A DNA stretch of 64,000 bases from Pelagomonas calceolata (GCA_918797485.1 CAKKNE010000002.1:3624501-3688500), one strand, 5' to 3'; shown: positions 23,101 through 33,879, counted from the stretch's first letter. The notes: generated by a model from the sequence alone, not told the origin. Made by a program: numbers and translations.

Positions 23101-24884
23101 CCGTTTGGACAAGCGCCGGCCGCGGAGGCGCCGGCGGGAGCAAGCGAGCCGCCGGCCGCAGAAACGTTCTCGGGCGGCGCGCCGTTTGGACAAGCGCCGG
23201 CCGCGGAGGCGCCGGCGGGAGCAAGCGAGCCGCCGGCCGCAGAAACGTTCTCGGGCGGCGCGCCGTTTGGACAAGCGCCGGCCCGCGGCACGCCGGGCGC
23301 GCGTTTGGACAAGCGCCCGGCCGCGGAGGCGCCGGCGGGAGCAAGCGAGCCGCCGGCCGCAGAAACGTTCTCGGGCGGCGCGCCGTTTGGACAAGCGCCG
23401 GCCGCGGGCACGTTCTCGGGGCGCGCCGTTTGGACAAGCGCCCGGCCGCGGAGGCGCCGGCGGGAGCAAGCGAGCCGCCGGCCGCAGAAACGTTCTCGGG
23501 CGGCGCGCCGTTTGGACAAGCGCCGGCCGCGGAGACGTTCTCGGGCGCGCCGTTTGGACAAGCGCCGGCCGCGGAGGCGCCGGCGGGAGCAAGCGAGCCG
23601 CCGGCCGCAGAAACGTTCTCGGGCGGCGCGCCGTTTGGACAAGCGCCGGCCGCGGAGACGTTCTCGGGCGCGCCGTTTGGACAAGCGCCGGCCGCGGAGG
23701 CGCCGGCGGGAGCAAGCGAGCCGCCGGCCGCAGAAACGTTCTCGGGCGGCGCGCCGTTTGGACAAGCGCCGGCCGCGGAGACGTTCTCGGGCGCGCCGTT
23801 TGGACAAGCGCCGGCCGCGGAGGCGCTGGCGGGAGCGGGGGAGCCTCGGCCGCATCGCAGCCCCAGAGCCTCGCCGCGCGCCGCGTGCGTAGCGCTTGGT
23901 TTCGGTGGGCGCTTCGCCCGCGGCGGCGGCGGCGCGGCCCCTGGCGTTTTGCGACTCGGACGATTGTGCGACCTTGGCGGCGAGGAGGTCGTCCTCTTCG
24001 GCGTTGCACGCGCGTCGCCGGCGGCACTCGCGGCTGCGCTCCGCCGCACCGAGGTCCTGGCCACCGCGCGGTGCGGCCCGGGCGGCGACGACGGCGGGGT
24101 CGCCGGGCGCCTCCGCGTCGCGCACGTGGCGCTCCTCTGCGACGCAGGGCAATCCGACGCCGCCCTAAGCCGCTGCGCCGCTACGTGCACCGCCGCAGCG
24201 CCGCGCGGCCCTGCCCGCACGGCGCTCGCCGCTGCTGTCGCCCTCGAGGACCGCGTGCGACGGAGTCGCGACGGCAGCCCCATTCCGCGCGCTGCACTTG
24301 CGGCCGCCGCGGCGCCGTCGTCCTTCGATCAGCTCGGGTCGCGGGCTGGCGGCCGCCTCAACGCGCTGACCGCCGCGGAGGCCGCGCCTGCGCCCGCCCC
24401 CGTCGCGCGACCGCCGCCGCCGGCTGCGCCCGCCGTGTTGTGCCCTGCGCGGACTGACGCCATCGACGCCAAGCCTGGGTGGTTCCGACGCAAGCTTTCC
24501 GCCGTCCTCTACCCAGACGCGACGCGCGTCGACCTCGCCGAAGCGTCTGCACCTGCGGCCTACTACGACAAAGCCTGCGGTCGATGGATCCTTCCTGACA
24601 CCGATGGAAAGGACGGGCACTCAACTGCTGCCCCCCCGCTGCGCGCCCCGCCGCCGTCGGCGTCGATGCGCCCCCCGGGGCTTGCGCCCGCGGGTCAATC
24701 TAGCCCCCCGCTGCCCTCGCCGCGGCGCGCGGCCTCGACGTCTGCCATGGCCGCCGATCCGCTCGCCGCCATGATGGCGCCACCGCCAATGCGCGCCGTG
24801 CCACGTGCCCAACGCGTCGGAGATGCCATGACAATCCGTGCGCCACAATCACAATCGACACCTTCCTTCGCAACCTTTGCATAA
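20151..24884 (+). CDS. RRM-like / PFG-repeat / Sec16-like C-terminus protein, frame disrupted
   Basis: Starts ATG at 20151. Residues about 15-70 form an RRM-like fold (VKVVWDGAAPPSVEALQAAF, then FGAISTVRVKQRTALVLY). A long array of 41-residue units follows (GAPFGQAPAAEAPAGASEPP plus AAETFSG), then a unique region from 23830. There GFGGRF and the C-terminal motif KPGWFRRKLSAVLYPD followed by AYYDKACGRWILPDTD resemble the end of Sec16, the ER exit site scaffold (family: GWF..., then YYD...RWV). The PFG motifs also resemble nucleoporin FG repeats, so a nucleoporin is the main alternative. As given, the frame breaks: a TAA at 21138-21140 and many 1-nt C insertions inside the array shift the frame, yet the start and end are in the same frame. 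Either the assembly has errors in this repeat or the gene is decaying. Extremely GC-rich. Confidence 0.55.
20429..23825 (+). repeat. Tandem array of about 27 units of ~123 bp
   Basis: Each unit contains two copies of CGCCGTTTGGACAAGCGCC, one GCGGGAGCAAGCGAGCCGCC and one GCAGAAACGTTCTCGGGCGG block. Unit length of 123 bp is 41 codons. First and last units are nearly perfect; units from about 21050 to 23450 show scattered CC/CCC and GG/GGG length changes. The unit has no stop in any of the six frames, which is why long frames appear on both strands. Confidence 0.95.
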
Positions 24885-25523
24885 GAGAGGGCATTCATCC
24901 TAGTCGTGTCTTTTCTAAGGTCTTCCGACTCGGAGTCAAGTTCCGTACCGTGACTAATTTCAATGAATTCGTAGCATCGCGCCGGGTATCCGAGCTCGCC
25001 GATGGCTTTAAGGAAATGTCGACCCTCCAAAACACGAGAAAATGGGTTCGGAAGGAACGATTCGGCCTGCCAGAATATTTACTCAGAACGTGCCCCTCGT
25101 CCCTTCGGGAAGGGCGGAGGTTGAAGACGAAGTTCCGCTTGGGTTGCCACGATCTCCGGAGCTCGAGTTGCCGAATGCAACGTGTCCGTAACGCGCAATG
25201 CCCCTGTTGCGAATCCCGCGAGTCGGAAACGATTCAACACGCGTTGTTTGAATGCAAGGCCTTTGAGGAAGAACGTGAGGTATTTCTTTCGAGATTATAC
25301 TCGGTTTGCCCCCTCGCACGGCAATTGACTGATGAGTGCCGTTGTCGGTTGGTCATGGGGGACAATTTACCCCGGGAGATTGAAAATCCGTTTTACCGTT
25401 ATCTTATTGCTATTTCGAAGCTCCGGTTGGGTATCCTGACTGAGCAGGGAGAAGGCTCTTAGGAGCTTGTTCCTATTTTAGGTCTTCCTTTATTTATTTA
25501 TTTATTTATTTATTTATTTGGAC
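24885..25523 (+). mobile_element. 5'-truncated non-LTR retrotransposon (LINE), 3' end
   Basis: The frame ending at 25462 encodes the C-terminal zinc-binding part of a LINE reverse transcriptase protein: TKFRLGCHDLRSSS, then CPCCESRESETIQHALFECK, matching the CxxC...H...C pattern of zf-RVT domains. No reverse transcriptase catalytic region is present upstream, so the copy is truncated at its 5' end, as is usual for LINEs. The frame is open back to about 24885, directly after the stop of the preceding gene. The element ends in a (TTTA)n tail at 25489-25519. The coding part is intact, so the insertion could be fairly recent. Confidence 0.75.
25489..25519 (+). repeat. (TTTA)n microsatellite, probable LINE tail
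   Basis: About eight uninterrupted TTTA units located just after the LINE stop codon, where non-LTR elements carry a simple-repeat tail used in target-primed reverse transcription. Confidence 0.85.
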
Positions 25524-26340
25524 CGAGAGTCGTGACCCCGTGAATAATAAGTGTCGGGATTTGCTCCGACTGGATTGAATATTCATACCGTCCCCGGGGC
25601 GCGGCTTCCAGGGCTCCCGCGCTTAGGAAATCCCGCGTGAGCTAGCGGCCTGTACGACTCGGAAGAGGTTCCTGGAGATTGCGGGTTGGATCGGGTTGGT
25701 GATGGAGATTGCTAACTAACAGTGTCTTGGGATTCACTTCCCTGGTCTCCACTTTCAATACCGCTTTATTCCTCGCTTTACCTTCTCCGGTTGTGTCTGT
25801 CGGGGCTCGGTGCTTCGTCTAGATGGGGGGTCGTCTCGCTATTATTAAGTGGCGGTCTAGTCGGCCGGGGGGGGGGGGGGCGTTGCCGAGAGTTCCTCAT
25901 GCTACGCATGGGAAGGGCTCCATGCTATAGCTGGAGTGTCGCTCCTGGGGAGCCTAGGGGCGCGGGGCGGAGGTCTTTAATTAATTAGAATCGAGGACGG
26001 AGGACACACAGTGGTCCACATCACAGCGCTTGGCGCTTTTCGCCCCGCGCCCCCAGGCTTCCCAAGAGACACCCCAGTTATCGCATTGAGCCCTTCCCAT
26101 GCATGCGGCCCATGCCATGAGGAATTCTCGGCGGCGTCTCAACTTCGGGGCCCAATCATGATGACTAGTAATTTCAATGTTTTTGTTTTATGATTTATTT
26201 CGTCCTTGAGGATACTCCCCCTTTAATATGTCAATAACTTGCTTTTTGGGTACTAGGTAGTACTAGCCGTAGTAGAGTATGTACTAGTCGCGTAGCCACG
26301 ACGCAGGTGGCGCACCAAGTACGCAAGAAGCTTCCATACG
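25524..26340. other. Intergenic spacer
   Basis: 0.8 kb with no recognised gene. A G13 run at about 25869-25881. The stretch at 26010-26065 (GGTCCACATCACAGCGCTTGGCG) is similar to 58820-58890, so it is part of another low-copy dispersed repeat. Confidence 0.45.
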
Positions 26341-27000
26341 CTAGAGATCGCGCTTCCAGTCGTCTGTCTCCCAGAGCGGATGCTGTAGGAGTGCCTTGAG
26401 CAGCTGTGTTCCCCTGAGCGCTGACGTTAGTGGGAGGTGGCCCTTCGGCGCTTCCTGTAATGTGTAAAAAAACTCGGACTGACCGAACCAGCGGCGCTTG
26501 CGCGCTTGACCAGTGACCTCGTCCTTGGTAGTCCAACCGATCTTGTCGCAGAAACGGTCGAAGACGCCCTTCTGGCGGCGCCAGACGTCTTTCTGCACAG
26601 TGTACCCGAACTTGCCGTCGCTGTAGTGCAGCCACAAGTTTTCGACAGCGCCGAGCGCGGCGGCGTCGAGCGTCCGCGCCTCGGTCCAGTACACGTAGCC
26701 ACGCTTGGTAGCATCTGCGCCAGCAATCTCGATAAGGAGGTCGCGCGTAGTCTGGTCCGCCGCCTCGAAGTCCCCGGCGCGGAGCTGGTCGATCAACGGA
26801 GTTGGGTCGATGCCGCCGGCATCCTCAATGGTTACGGCCGGCCGCGGGCCCGTCTCCATCGCCTGAGGCGGCCCGGCGAGCGCCGCGGCCAAGCGCGCGG
26901 CGTGCGGGCGCCGCGCAGGCGCGGCGGGCGTGAGTGCGAGCGTCGGGCTCAGCCAGAGGAGGCATACCGCCTCGGTTCGCCGAGAACGCCTCATTGCCAT
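26341..27000 (-). CDS. GUN4: GUN4-domain protein, plastid-targeted
   Basis: 219 aa in one exon, ATG at 27000 and TAG at 26341. The GUN4 domain spans about residues 70-190: LIDQLRAGDFEAADQTTRDL, IEIAG, ENLWLHYSDGKFGYTVQKDV, FCDKIGW, and EAPKGHLPL near the end. GUN4 binds protoporphyrin IX and its Mg form and stimulates Mg-chelatase, the first committed step of chlorophyll synthesis in the plastid. The first 45 residues have a hydrophobic stretch (AVCLLWLSPTLALTPAA) and then an Arg/Ala/Pro-rich stretch lacking acidic residues. This fits a signal peptide plus transit peptide for a complex plastid. It is the main evidence that the host is photosynthetic or descends from such an ancestor. A foldback repeat lies 37 bp upstream. 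Confidence 0.85.
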   Translation of the reverse strand: MAMRRSRRTEAVCLLWLSPTLALTPAAPARRPHAARLAAALAGPPQAMETGPRPAVTIEDAGGIDPTPLIDQLRAGDFEAADQTTRDLLIEIAGADATKRGYVYWTEARTLDAAALGAVENLWLHYSDGKFGYTVQKDVWRRQKGVFDRFCDKIGWTTKDEVTGQARKRRWFGQSEFFYTLQEAPKGHLPLTSALRGTQLLKALLQHPLWETDDWKRDL

Positions 27001-27036
27001 GTTCAAGCTCACAAAGCTCACAGGCTAATAAAAGCT

Positions 27037-27241
27037 AGCCCCTAGGGCAATTGGAGGCGGGCTGTTAACTTGAGTCGTTGGCTTCGTGCATCGCATCTGA
27101 GGCAGCCAGGCCCCAAGCGCGCGGCGACGAGGAGCCAGCCGGTAGAGCTAGCTGTACCCGCGAGCTTTGGGTCTGGCTGCCCTCAGGTGCGACGCACGAG
27201 GCCAACGACTCAAGTTACAGCCCGCCTCAGCACTAGGGGCT
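27037..27241. repeat. Foldback inverted repeat upstream of GUN4
   Basis: The left arm 27037-27117 and the right arm 27165-27241 are imperfect inverted copies. Both carry AGCCCCTAG, AGGCGGGCTGT, AACTTGAGTCGTTGGC and a GCAGCCAG block when one is reverse-complemented. The loop is about 47 bp. Arms of about 80 bp would form a long hairpin. It may be a MITE-like element or a relic of one. Confidence 0.8.
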
Positions 27242-28027
27242 CCCTACGACCGTACCGACCCCGGGCATTCAGCCCGCCGTACACAACGCTCTCGACGTCT
27301 CGGCCAGGCCTCCACGCGTACCACCGGTCCAATCTGAGCAAACTAAGGCCGCGGTGCGCCTCTTATGGTCCCATACGACCTTATTGTGACGCTTTGCCGT
27401 TTTAGGAAAAACGCCGAGTTCAGCGTCCGCGTTCTATGCGCAGCCCGCATCAAATTCCAAGCGGGTTTGCCTCCGTGTAGTCTATGGGGTGTTGGGCCGG
27501 CGCACCGCCGCTGCCTCCGCATCTAGTCCGGTGTGGCGCACACACAGTGTCTAAAAATGGGCTGCCACGCCATCTAAGCGTTTTTAGGGGACGGAGCACT
27601 AGAATCAGTCCGCAACGCCGGGTTGCGATCGACCAATCCCCACGAAAAGCTGAGGGGCGCTTTTGTGCCCCCCTGGGGCCAGCCTGAGGAGAGTCACGGT
27701 CCCCAGACGGAGTATCCCTGTACAAGCTCCCCCGGAAGCAACTTGAACCGGCTAAAACCGGCGACCCCCCCCATACAAACTACAACAAACTACCTCAACC
27801 TCTTCAAGTTCACCCGGGCCTGGTGTGCCAGTGACAGTGCCAGTGGGCCGACTCGGAGCGGCTGGTTTTTAGTTTCGGAGGAAACTTGAGGAGGTACTTC
27901 TTTTCAACCTTCGATAGGGCTGTGTTTCTTAAAATACTATTACTTGGCGTGGCAATATTACTGAACCCTGATAATGGTAGCTCTGTATTTTGTTACCCCC
28001 CCTTGCTGCGGTGATCATCTCCTCGGC
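27242..28027. other. Intergenic spacer
   Basis: 0.8 kb between the GUN4 upstream repeat and eRF1. It contains spacer words (CAACTTGAACCGG at 27747, GTGCCAGTGACAGTGCCAGT at 27825-27844, CCGACTCGGAGCGG at 27848). Nothing coding recognised. Confidence 0.45.
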
Positions 28028-29564
28028 ATGGCAGATGACGCACACGACAAACAGGTTGAGATTTGGAAAGTTAAGAAACTTGTGAAGTCCCTGACGCTCG
28101 CGCGCGGCAATGGGACCTCAATGATATCTTTGGTGATACCGCCACGAGATCAGATATCACGTGTCGCCAAAATGCTGGCCGACGAGTATGGCACTGCCTC
28201 AAACATAAAAAGTCGGGTTAATCGTCTGTCAGTACTTGGTGCCATAACAAGTGAGCATCATAGAAAGTTCAAACTATATAATGATTATGCAGGCACACAG
28301 CAACGGCTGAAATTGTATTCACGTGTTCCACCTCATGGTTTAGTGGTGTATTGTGGAACCATCATGACTGATGAAGGCAAAGAAAGACGTGTCAATATTG
28401 ACTTTGAGCCGTGCCCCCCAGAGCATGTCCCACAGATAATTCTCATATAATGCACTGGCTGCAGATTTAAACCAATTAATACATCCCTTTACTTGTGTGA
28501 CAACAAGTTTCATACGGAGGCTCTAGATGAACTCTTGGAGGATGACGAAAAGTTCGGGTTCATTATTATGGATGGCAACGGTTCACTTTATGGCAATACC
28601 AGTCCGAATTGCAATGACCTTGATGCAGTGTTTAATAGGTACGCTGCAGGGCAACAACAGAGACGTGTTGCATAAATTTTCGGTTGACCTACCCAAAAAG
28701 TGAAAATCATGAACTATAGTCTGGTTTCCGAATGTTTGGCCTATAGGCATGGTCGTGGAGGTCAGTCTGCTCTCAGATTTGCACGTCTCCGCCTGGAGAA
28801 ACGTCATAACTATGTCCGAAAAGTAGCAGAACTGGCCGTGCAGATGTTTATTACTGCAGACAAACCTAACGTGTCTGGGCTTGTGTTGGCGGGTTCAGCC
28901 GATTTCAAAAGCGAGCTGCAAACATCTGATATGTTTGACCAAAGACTTGCGTCTGACTATCAGTGTTGCAATTAACATGGCACCGTCGTCAACTAAAATT
29001 AGGCGCATTGTAATCAAGATGGTTGATGTCAGTTATGGTGGAGAAATTGGTTTTAACCAGGCTATTGAGTTATCGGCAGAGACGCTAGGGTCTGTGAAGC
29101 TGGTTCAAGAGAAGCGTTTACTACAAAAGTTTTTCGACGAAATTTCGCAGGATACTGGCAAATATTGTTTTATGGTTGTTGACACGCTACGTGCACTAGA
29201 GCTGGGCGCAGTGGAGACCCTTATCGTATGGGAGAATCTAGATATAGATCGCATCAAATTGCGTAATCACGCAGCGTCGGAGGATAGAGTACTGCATCTT
29301 TCTAAGGAACAACAAGCACATGAACATTATTTTCATGACAGTGTATCTGGCGTTGAACTTGAAGAGATAGAGAAGTTGCCACTGGTTGAGTGGCTTGCGA
29401 ACAACTACAAGTCGTTTGGAACAACCCTCGAGTTCATCACCAACCGTTCCCAAGAAGGCTCACAGTTTTGCCGAGGTTTTGGTGGCATTGGTGGTATACT
29501 ACGTTGGCGAGTAGACTTTCTTGAAATTGACATGGCTGAAGATACCGCGGGGGAGTGCACTTAG
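28028..29564 (+). CDS. ETF1: Eukaryotic peptide chain release factor 1 (eRF1)
   Basis: Exons 28028-28250, 28293-28410, 28465-28592, 28639-28699, 28747-28962 and 29003-29564 give 436 codons (435 aa), the normal length of eRF1. Key motifs are all present: [15 protein letters not shown] (stop codon recognition loop), YLCDNKF (YxCxxxF), [11 protein letters not shown] (the GGQ loop that triggers peptide release) and the C-terminal [15 protein letters not shown]. Introns are 42, 54, 46, 47 and 40 nt. Intron 1 (28251-28292) is 42 nt without an in-frame stop and would read through as 14 extra residues; alignment to the family ([11 protein letters not shown]) shows it must be removed. Intron 3 (28593-28638) starts GC, not GT. 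Standard NIKS and YxCxxxF agree with a standard genetic code. Confidence 0.95.
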
Positions 29565-30907
29565 GATTTTAAAATCAGCAGCGCAATGACATGACGGGAC
29601 GAGGGGGGTCCACTTCCATTCTTGTCAGATGAGCTCGCTTACCCTGGCCCTGGCGATCCGACACGAAGTAGCCGGTAGAGACCGGTAACTTTTCCTACTA
29701 GGCAGGAATAAATTTCGATTTTCGGATACCACGGTAGTTTTTAGCAATATAAAACACTGGCAGGCGCGCGCGCGCGGCTCACTTACATAGATACGACCCG
29801 GTAGAAAATAAATGGGGTTCCGAATTCAGAATTCACCATAGTCGTTCACCGAGACAAAATATTCTAGAGTAGCGGCCCGGGAACATACCCACGAGGCTCC
29901 CGAAAGACGCTGCCGCGGACGACTCAGGCTGTACGTTGACGGACGACTGTAGGTTGGTCTTGTCGCCGCGCTCCTGAGTCGACGTTGTTGTAGGTAGCCG
30001 CGGCGAGAATGCCATAGGAAATATGGCCCGGGCCCAGCGGGTCCGGGCGGGCCCAGCGGGTCCGGGCCCGAGGGATAAATAGGGTCTGGTGGGAATTTCA
30101 AGTTTTTAGTCGAGACTTCGTCCAGGGCTCTCTGTAGCCTGAGGGGTGGGATGAGTGGTATCATGTGTCGAGGGTGTCCCCCCCTGCCTGTTCTTGCCCC
30201 CCCTGCCTGTTCTTGCCAGGGGTGAGGGTTGCCAGTGCTTCAAGCTATCTTGAGGGCCAATTACAGTGTTCCGAGTCGCGCATAGGCCTACTTTGTGAAG
30301 CTCCGTCTTGCTAATTTTAATCCGTCCGTAACACGGCGCGAGGGCATCCTCGCGAAAGGCACTTAGTCTAATGTCGTGGGCACGGGCAGCCGGACTACGC
30401 ATTGAAAAAACGTGGCACTAAGTGGGCTGCCGTTTGCCGAGAAAGCCATACGATCGGCTTTCTGGCGCCGTTTCGAGCCCATCGGGCCACCGCAGCGTCG
30501 GACATCGGTCACCACGTGGCCGTCGATGATCTGAGACGAAGTCTGGCAGCAGCGGCCCGTAAGATGTCGGTCTATGTGTGGACGGTTTCGGGTGGAAATC
30601 GTGCCGTGGGTCGCGAGATTTGGGGGCTTCCCAGCCACCACGGCGTGAATACGCGAGAGGGGAAGGGGGGGGGGGGCGGAGATTGGCCGAGGCGGCCATA
30701 CCCCGCAGTAGCGGAGTTCGTGGGGGCTGTTGCACCGCTTGCGGCCGGCTCTTCGCCCGTAGGCCGCCCAAGACCGCGGTGGGGTAGTGCGGGGCTGCGG
30801 AGCGCCGGGCGGCTCATCATGGCCGATTTAGGGCTTGGTATGCTTGGTATCAAAACAAAAACTCTCTAGTAATCTGTCGACAATAACCTATTAATAATTG
30901 CAGACTG
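29565..30907. other. Intergenic spacer with a dispersed repeat
   Basis: 1.3 kb between eRF1 and RTF1. Contains a G/C-rich GGGCCCAGCGGGTCCGG direct repeat around 30025-30068, a CCCCCCCTGCCTGTTCTTG tandem duplication at 30179-30217, and dispersed repeat A copy 2 at 30381-30763. No gene seen. Confidence 0.5.
30381..30763 (+). repeat. Dispersed repeat A, copy 2
   Basis: Second copy of the sequence at 19473-19917, same orientation, slightly shorter. It lies less than 150 bp upstream of the RTF1 start. Includes a G11 run at about 30667. Confidence 0.7.
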
Positions 30908-33269
30908 ATGTTTGGCAAGAGAGCTTTTGACGAAAGGAATAGGTGTGCATCGGCCGTCCAGAAGCGTTGTCGCGCTGACACAGACGGGCAAGATGAAGTT
31001 GGTGTGCCGCCCCCCAAAACTGCAATAGAACTAGCAATGGAAGAAGCTGAAGAGTACGAACGACGAAAAGAGGCGGAGCAGCGCCGTTTGCTTGGCGGCG
31101 CCACTGTTTAAGTAAATACCTCATTTCTGAACATAGGATTACAACAACTCAAGCTGGAGTCTCTAGATAAGGAGAAAACCAGGTGGGCTAGATATTTGTG
31201 AATATTAATAATCAGATGATTTGTGGTAGACTTCTTGCTCCTGTGCATCATGACGCTTCGCCTCCATATGATTCACAGAAAAACCATCAATTGGATCGGC
31301 ATGGGTGTGATGAATACGAAGACAAATTGGCTGCCTCCTGTCCAATGCCAGAGAAAGCTGTCGTGTCCAGCGCATGCTCGAAGAAAACTATCCCCCACCG
31401 TTCCCTCACCCTAGCCCGTCTCTATTTCCCATCTTATTTTTTATAGTTTTTCGAGATCTGTGGCACATAGGACGTGATGTTTGGATCCCAGTTATATAAC
31501 GATGAATTGCCACATTCCAGCGAAAATTTGCCGGAAAATAAAATTATGGCCATCAACAAATTGCGTCTGCCACGCAAATTGCTCGAGAAGTGGGTGGAAG
31601 AACCATTTTTTGATACGGCAGTTGTCGGCTGCTTTGTTCGTCTTGGTGTGGGTGCGTTCGATTTGTGCTCCTTACTGGTTCAATGGGCATCTTGCCTGCA
31701 GGTAAAGCACCTGGTTTGCGTGGTGAACCCCAATACAAGGTTTGCGAAATTATTGGCGTGGGGGAATATAAACATTCCTATGCACTGGGGGAATTCCAGA
31801 CCAAAAAAGCGCTCTTGCTTCGCATCGGTCGTAATACACGCCTCTGGCGCATGAATGTTATCTCTAATCATCGGTCCTGGGACAGCGTGAAATTTAGGTA
31901 GTTTGTGTTTGACTTCTCCCTTCCCCACTGTAGGTTCACACCCGATGAGCTAAATGAGTATGAACTGTGCCGATGAAATTCTTGATTATGCATTGTTGGT
32001 GATAGGTGGCAAAGTACCATGTTTGCTGCGCGTCAAAAGATACCATCGGCAGAGGAGATCAGCAAACGCAAAGCACGCATGCGAGAAACAGTATTTGGCG
32101 CTTCTAGTCATCCTGCTCAGAATATAACAGACACCAACATATTCAGCAAGGCCAGCGAAAGATACTCAGAAGGTGATGTTGCAAGGCTTGTTAATTCAAG
32201 ACGGAAGCGCAGCGAGGCTGTGGTCCTCCCGAGTTAAATTTTTTTGGAAGACACAAAAATCCTAGTGCTAGGCACGATTCCGGGAGCGCCAAACCACAAC
32301 AGTATCTCGCCTTAACCATGGTCAAATTCGAACTCGGTACGAGCACGAGGTATGCGCTGCACGCCAGGCATACCTAGCGCTTTTGATTGCGCAAAGTACA
32401 AAAGTCCGCACAACCCCGGAAATTCAGACTGCCATAAAAAAGGTCTACATGATCAGCGAGAAGTACACAAGCTCTTATTCATGCCAACAAATAAGTAATA
32501 TCGTAGGTGGATGATCATGATGCATGCGTTAAACTTGATGATAATTCTTTTGAGCGCAACCTTGATACTCTCGCGTCAAGCCTTATGCGAGCACAACAGA
32601 CGCAGCTCCATGCAAGTGCGGTGGAGGAGGCGCTGGCGGAATGCCGCGCTACACGCAACCTGCTTAGTCAAATGCAGTGTGATTTTCTTTGACAGCATGG
32701 ATACCATCAATCTGCTTTGTTTGTGTAGGTCAAGCCTGTGAAAAACTCAAGGATTTCCGTAAGAATGCCCTTGATGTGCGTAAACTGCGTGACACCGAAG
32801 TGCCTTCGCGCACATCTACCCTGTATTTTGTGAACGAGGCAAAGCGGCGAGAAAATTCCCTTGCTGATATGACTCACGGGGAAAGAAAACTGCAAGACGA
32901 GTCAACTTCAGCGTGCTATATTTTTTCAACGTGATAATATCACTGGCTACTAGGCAACATGACGATGATGATGCAGAACGTGCTGTATTTCAACGTCGTG
33001 CAACGAAACCGACGATGCTGTGGACTACGGACACAGGGTTTTGTCAGCGAACACATAAACTGACGCAGCCAATGTGCAACAGAGCCAAGCTCAATACTAA
33101 TTCAAATACCCAAGGGGCCGGCGACTCTGGAGCAGCTATTGAAGAGACAGAAACCGCAAACTGTGCCCTGGACGAGAGCATAAGCCCACGCCCCCGCAAA
33201 AGAACTGGAATGTCCTTGCAAGAATATATGACCAAAGCGCATGCAGATGCATCGAGATTTACGCTCTAA
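30908..33269 (+). CDS. RTF1: RTF1, Paf1 complex subunit with Plus3 domain
   Basis: Start ATG at 30908; last codon ends 33269. The Plus3 domain is clear: NKLRLPRKLLEKWVEEPFF, DTAVVGCFVRLGVG, then QYKVCEIIGVGEYKHSYALG and RLWRMNVISN. A later block (TLYFVNEAKRRENSLADM, and AVFQRRATKPTMLW) matches the conserved Rtf1 C-terminal region ending in the DPFxRRxCKP motif. Rtf1 links the Paf1 complex to Spt5 on elongating RNA polymerase II and promotes H2B ubiquitylation. Supported introns: 31183-31229, 31652-31701, 31874-31933, 31967-32005 (all GT-AG, 39-60 nt), and 31095-31136, which only restores the frame if it starts GC. Boundaries around 31370-31470 and 32235-32930 are not resolved. The N-terminal region is Lys/Glu-rich as in the family. 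Confidence 0.85.
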
Positions 33270-33879
33270 GGATTGTCCCCTGAGAGGCAGGATGTCCTTT
33301 GTTTGACTACCCTGATGGTGACCTTGGTATTTGCTTAGTACCCGTATTGACTTATAGCAAGTAGCCAATTCTCAGAACTTGAAAATGCCAGTGAAAATAA
33401 TCAGCCGTGCTTGACAAGACACAAAGGATCGAAAAGATGCTTTGAGAAAATGATGGAACGTGTCGCCTGGAACTCGGACTCGGACTCGGGAGTCTGTGCT
33501 TAGTCCGTCATGATACCATCCAAGTCAATAAGACCATCAACTGAATCATGAACAACCTCTCAGAAACAAATAAAGCAGAACGAGCTAGGGGAGATGGATG
33601 CGATGCGGGATCTACTTCACGCCCCTCGTTTGCATCAAGATCTACCCGCACCCAACATGGGGTCGACGACATATGTCATGCGAGTAATAAACAAATAAAC
33701 AAACTTGAACTAAGGGAAGACCTAAAACAAAGCTTATTAAAAGGAACACGGGCAAGCTCGCTCCTAATTAGTGGCACCGTCACGGTGACTGGCAGGGTAT
33801 AGTTCAATAAGTTAGTAAGCCTTTCCAGCGAAATTCCTCCGCATTAGAAAGAAGGACTCACGGTAGTATAGATGCCTCA

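Noticed and set aside
20197-24283. Three very long leftward open frames (about 1300 codons) antisense to the repeat array
   Set aside because: They exist only because the 123-bp unit has no stop in any frame. Composition is Arg/Ala/Pro-rich and unlike a real protein, and the unique flanks make sense only on the + strand.
26341-27000. Bacterial contamination or recent transfer from cyanobacteria for GUN4
   Set aside because: The N-terminal presequence and the position between typical eukaryotic genes fit an ordinary nuclear plastid gene.
33548-33802. 84-codon frame between RTF1 and MAP3K
   Set aside because: No recognisable motif, isolated in a word-rich spacer.
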